Shown piece after piece: positions 62,655 to 64,000 of a stretch of DNA of 64,000 nt (position 1 is its first letter; every line of letters begins with the position of its first letter). This DNA comes from Qipengyuania marincola (lineage in GTDB: Bacteria; Pseudomonadota; Alphaproteobacteria; Sphingomonadales; Sphingomonadaceae): positions 62,001-126,000 of the forward strand of contig NZ_JARULC010000003.1 of the NCBI RefSeq assembly GCF_029688625.1, read 5' to 3'. Made by a program: the position numbers and the translations under genes. The notes beneath the pieces were generated by a model. It was not told the origin of the DNA, searched no databases, and saw nothing but the letters and a program-made list of their open reading frames with translations.

Positions 62655-62785
62655 CGCGCGGCTCCCGGCGTCGCAATCTCCTGCTCGATCGGGTGGAGCG
62701 GCTCCTGCCCGCCATCGATCCATGCAACGACCAGCAATACACCGATGATCGTCGCCACGACGCCCATGATACGCTTCGAGTTCAT
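62651..62785 (-). CDS. small membrane hypothetical protein
   Basis: 44 residues. One membrane helix (RIMGVVATIIGVLLVVAWID) is followed by a short periplasmic or cytoplasmic tail (GGQEPLHPIEQEIATPGAAR). Its TGA overlaps the next ATG by 4 bases (ATGA), so it is co-translated with the large secreted protein. Divergent from aroK across 75 bases. Too short to give a function. Confidence 0.7.
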   Translation of the reverse strand: MNSKRIMGVVATIIGVLLVVAWIDGGQEPLHPIEQEIATPGAAR

Positions 62786-62860
62786 CGCCAAGATTTTCGC
62801 GTCCCGCCTGAAGTGCTGATACCTTGCCCGCGCCCTAGCGCATCTCTAGGCACGGCGGCA

Positions 62861-63427
62861 ATGACCCACGCGCACGCCCTGCCCCTCGACCGTGTCGCCG
62901 CGATTGCCGGACGGATAGATCGCCCGATCGTGCTGGTCGGCCTGATGGGCGTGGGCAAATCGACCGTGGGGCGAAGGCTTGCCGCGCTTCTGGAGACCGG
63001 TTTCGTCGACGCGGATGAGGAGATCGAGCGCGCTGCCGACCGAAGCGTCGCCGAAATATTCGATGCGCATGGCGAAACCTATTTTCGCGAGGGCGAACGC
63101 CGCGTGATCGCGCGGCTGATGGAAGAAGACCATGGCGTGATCGCCACCGGGGGCGGCGCCTTCGTCAATGCCGAAACGCGGCGCCTGATCCTCGACACCG
63201 CGATTGCCGTTTGGCTCGATTGCGACATCGACACGCTGGTCGAGCGGACCGGTCGGCGCAACACCCGGCCGCTGTTGCAGAAGGGCGACCCCCGCGAAAT
63301 CCTGACCGGGCTTAAGGATCAGCGCAGCGCCGCCTATGCCGAGGCGCAGATTCACGTCGTGACCGACGACGGTCCGCACCAGCAGACGGTGCTACGCATT
63401 CTGGAGGCGATCGACGCATGGCTATAA
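62861..63427 (+). CDS. aroK: shikimate kinase
   Basis: 188 residues. Phosphorylates shikimate in aromatic amino-acid synthesis. Walker [19 protein letters not shown] near residue 33, the shikimate-binding [15 protein letters not shown] and ATGGGAFV, and the lid arginines (GRRNTRPLL) are present. ATG 62861 starts the gene; long upstream open frames are ignored. aroB starts 10 bases before its stop, so the two are co-translated. Confidence 0.96.
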   Translation: MTHAHALPLDRVAAIAGRIDRPIVLVGLMGVGKSTVGRRLAALLETGFVDADEEIERAADRSVAEIFDAHGETYFREGERRVIARLMEEDHGVIATGGGAFVNAETRRLILDTAIAVWLDCDIDTLVERTGRRNTRPLLQKGDPREILTGLKDQRSAAYAEAQIHVVTDDGPHQQTVLRILEAIDAWL

Positions 63428-64000
63428 TCCCGGTCGAACTGGCAGGCCGGAGCTACGACGTGCATGTCGGTCATGGCCTGCTGGACAATGCGTTGGTTAA
63501 GGCCCGCAAATTCGTGGAGCCCTTTTCCGGGCGCAAGGTGCCGGTCGTGGCCGACCGTAAAGCCATGGATCACCACGGCGAACGCCTGGCGCAGTCGCTG
63601 GCTGTGGACGGCTACGCAATCGAATGGTTCGTGGTCGAGCCGGGAGAGACGGCCAAGAGCTGGGCCGGCCTCGAAAAGCTCGTCGACTGGCTACTGGCAC
63701 TCGGCATAACGCGCAGCGACCATGTTTTCGCCCTCGGTGGCGGCGTGGTCGGCGACCTCACCGGCTTTGCCTGCGCGATCGTGAAGCGCGGATGCGGGTT
63801 CGTGCAATTGCCGACCACCTTGCTGGCGCAAGTCGACAGCTCGGTCGGGGGCAAGACCGCGATCAATACCGCGGCGGGCAAGAATCTCGTCGGCGCGTTC
63901 CACCAGCCGTCGCTCGTACTCGCCGATCTCGATACGCTGGCCACCCTCCCGCCGCGCGAGTTGCGCGCAGGCTACGCCGAGGTGCTCAAATATGGCGTGC
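63418..64000 (+). CDS. aroB: 3-dehydroquinate synthase, 3' end outside window
   Basis: 194 codons are visible. Converts DAHP to 3-dehydroquinate, NAD- and zinc-dependent. [19 protein letters not shown] (NAD loop), [20 protein letters not shown] (substrate Lys and metal region), [12 protein letters not shown] and [12 protein letters not shown] are all seen. It overlaps aroK by 10 bases; the reading frame continues past base 64000. Confidence 0.96.
   Translation, partial: MAIIPVELAGRSYDVHVGHGLLDNALVKARKFVEPFSGRKVPVVADRKAMDHHGERLAQSLAVDGYAIEWFVVEPGETAKSWAGLEKLVDWLLALGITRSDHVFALGGGVVGDLTGFACAIVKRGCGFVQLPTTLLAQVDSSVGGKTAINTAAGKNLVGAFHQPSLVLADLDTLATLPPRELRAGYAEVLKYGV

Overview
The window is GC-rich alphaproteobacterial chromosome. 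The likely source is a member of the Sphingomonadales, probably of the Erythrobacteraceae. This rests on gene content and order (divL-tsaE-amgK-murU-addB-addA-trxA; recG/sdhE/mfd; accA-xerD next to aroK-aroB; Flp pilins; CHASE3-GGDEF and EAL proteins) and is an inference, since no 16S rRNA gene is present. Genes are tightly packed, many neighbours overlap by 1 to 8 bases, and no stretch longer than 300 bases lacks a gene.

Layout: 1-13.5 kb is core genome: thyA (3' end outside the window), tRNA-Pro, an entericidin-like lipoprotein, a diguanylate cyclase, a phosphatase/kinase operon, recG, sdhE, mfd, an EAL phosphodiesterase and nadK. At 13.5 kb tRNA-Asn(GTT) carries an integrated element that runs to 30.67 kb, flanked by a 47-bp direct repeat of the tRNA 3' half, with a tyrosine integrase just inside the right end. 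The element holds phage-like genes (a 968-residue glycine-rich protein resembling DNA-ejection proteins, a DUF5681 protein, three similar mini-proteins, a DUF3987 helicase/primase-like protein and a broken Toprim primase). It also has regulators (ribbon-helix-helix, XRE, an S24-like protein with Cys in the Ser position), nuclease-like genes (SNase-like, a possible PD-(D/E)xK protein), a P63C protein, a PIN-domain protein and several unknown membrane proteins. No capsid, portal, large terminase or tail genes were seen, so it is either a degraded prophage or a phage-satellite-like island.

From 30.7 to 64 kb the core genome resumes: TauE/SafE transporter, GNAT enzyme, secA, a TonB-C protein, argJ, an inositol-monophosphatase-like enzyme, and the long overlapping leftward operon divL-tsaE-amgK-murU-addB-addA-trxA, which joins cell-cycle signalling, tRNA modification, peptidoglycan recycling, recombination repair and redox. 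After that come ahcY, a peroxiredoxin, a PAP2 protein, folE, a phospholipase D family protein, hemerythrin, a zincin-like protease, tRNA-Arg(ACG), mutT, two tandem Flp pilins, an M48-LysM lipoprotein protease, accA, xerD, a large secreted protein, aroK, and aroB (3' end outside the window).

The best places for undescribed biology are inside the 13.5-30.7 kb island: the PIN/coiled-coil/beta-domain protein by attL, the HEPN-like protein, the XRE plus tail-anchored protein pair with duplicated 19-bp operators, the P63C gene with its dyad operator, and the Cys-for-Ser S24 protein.
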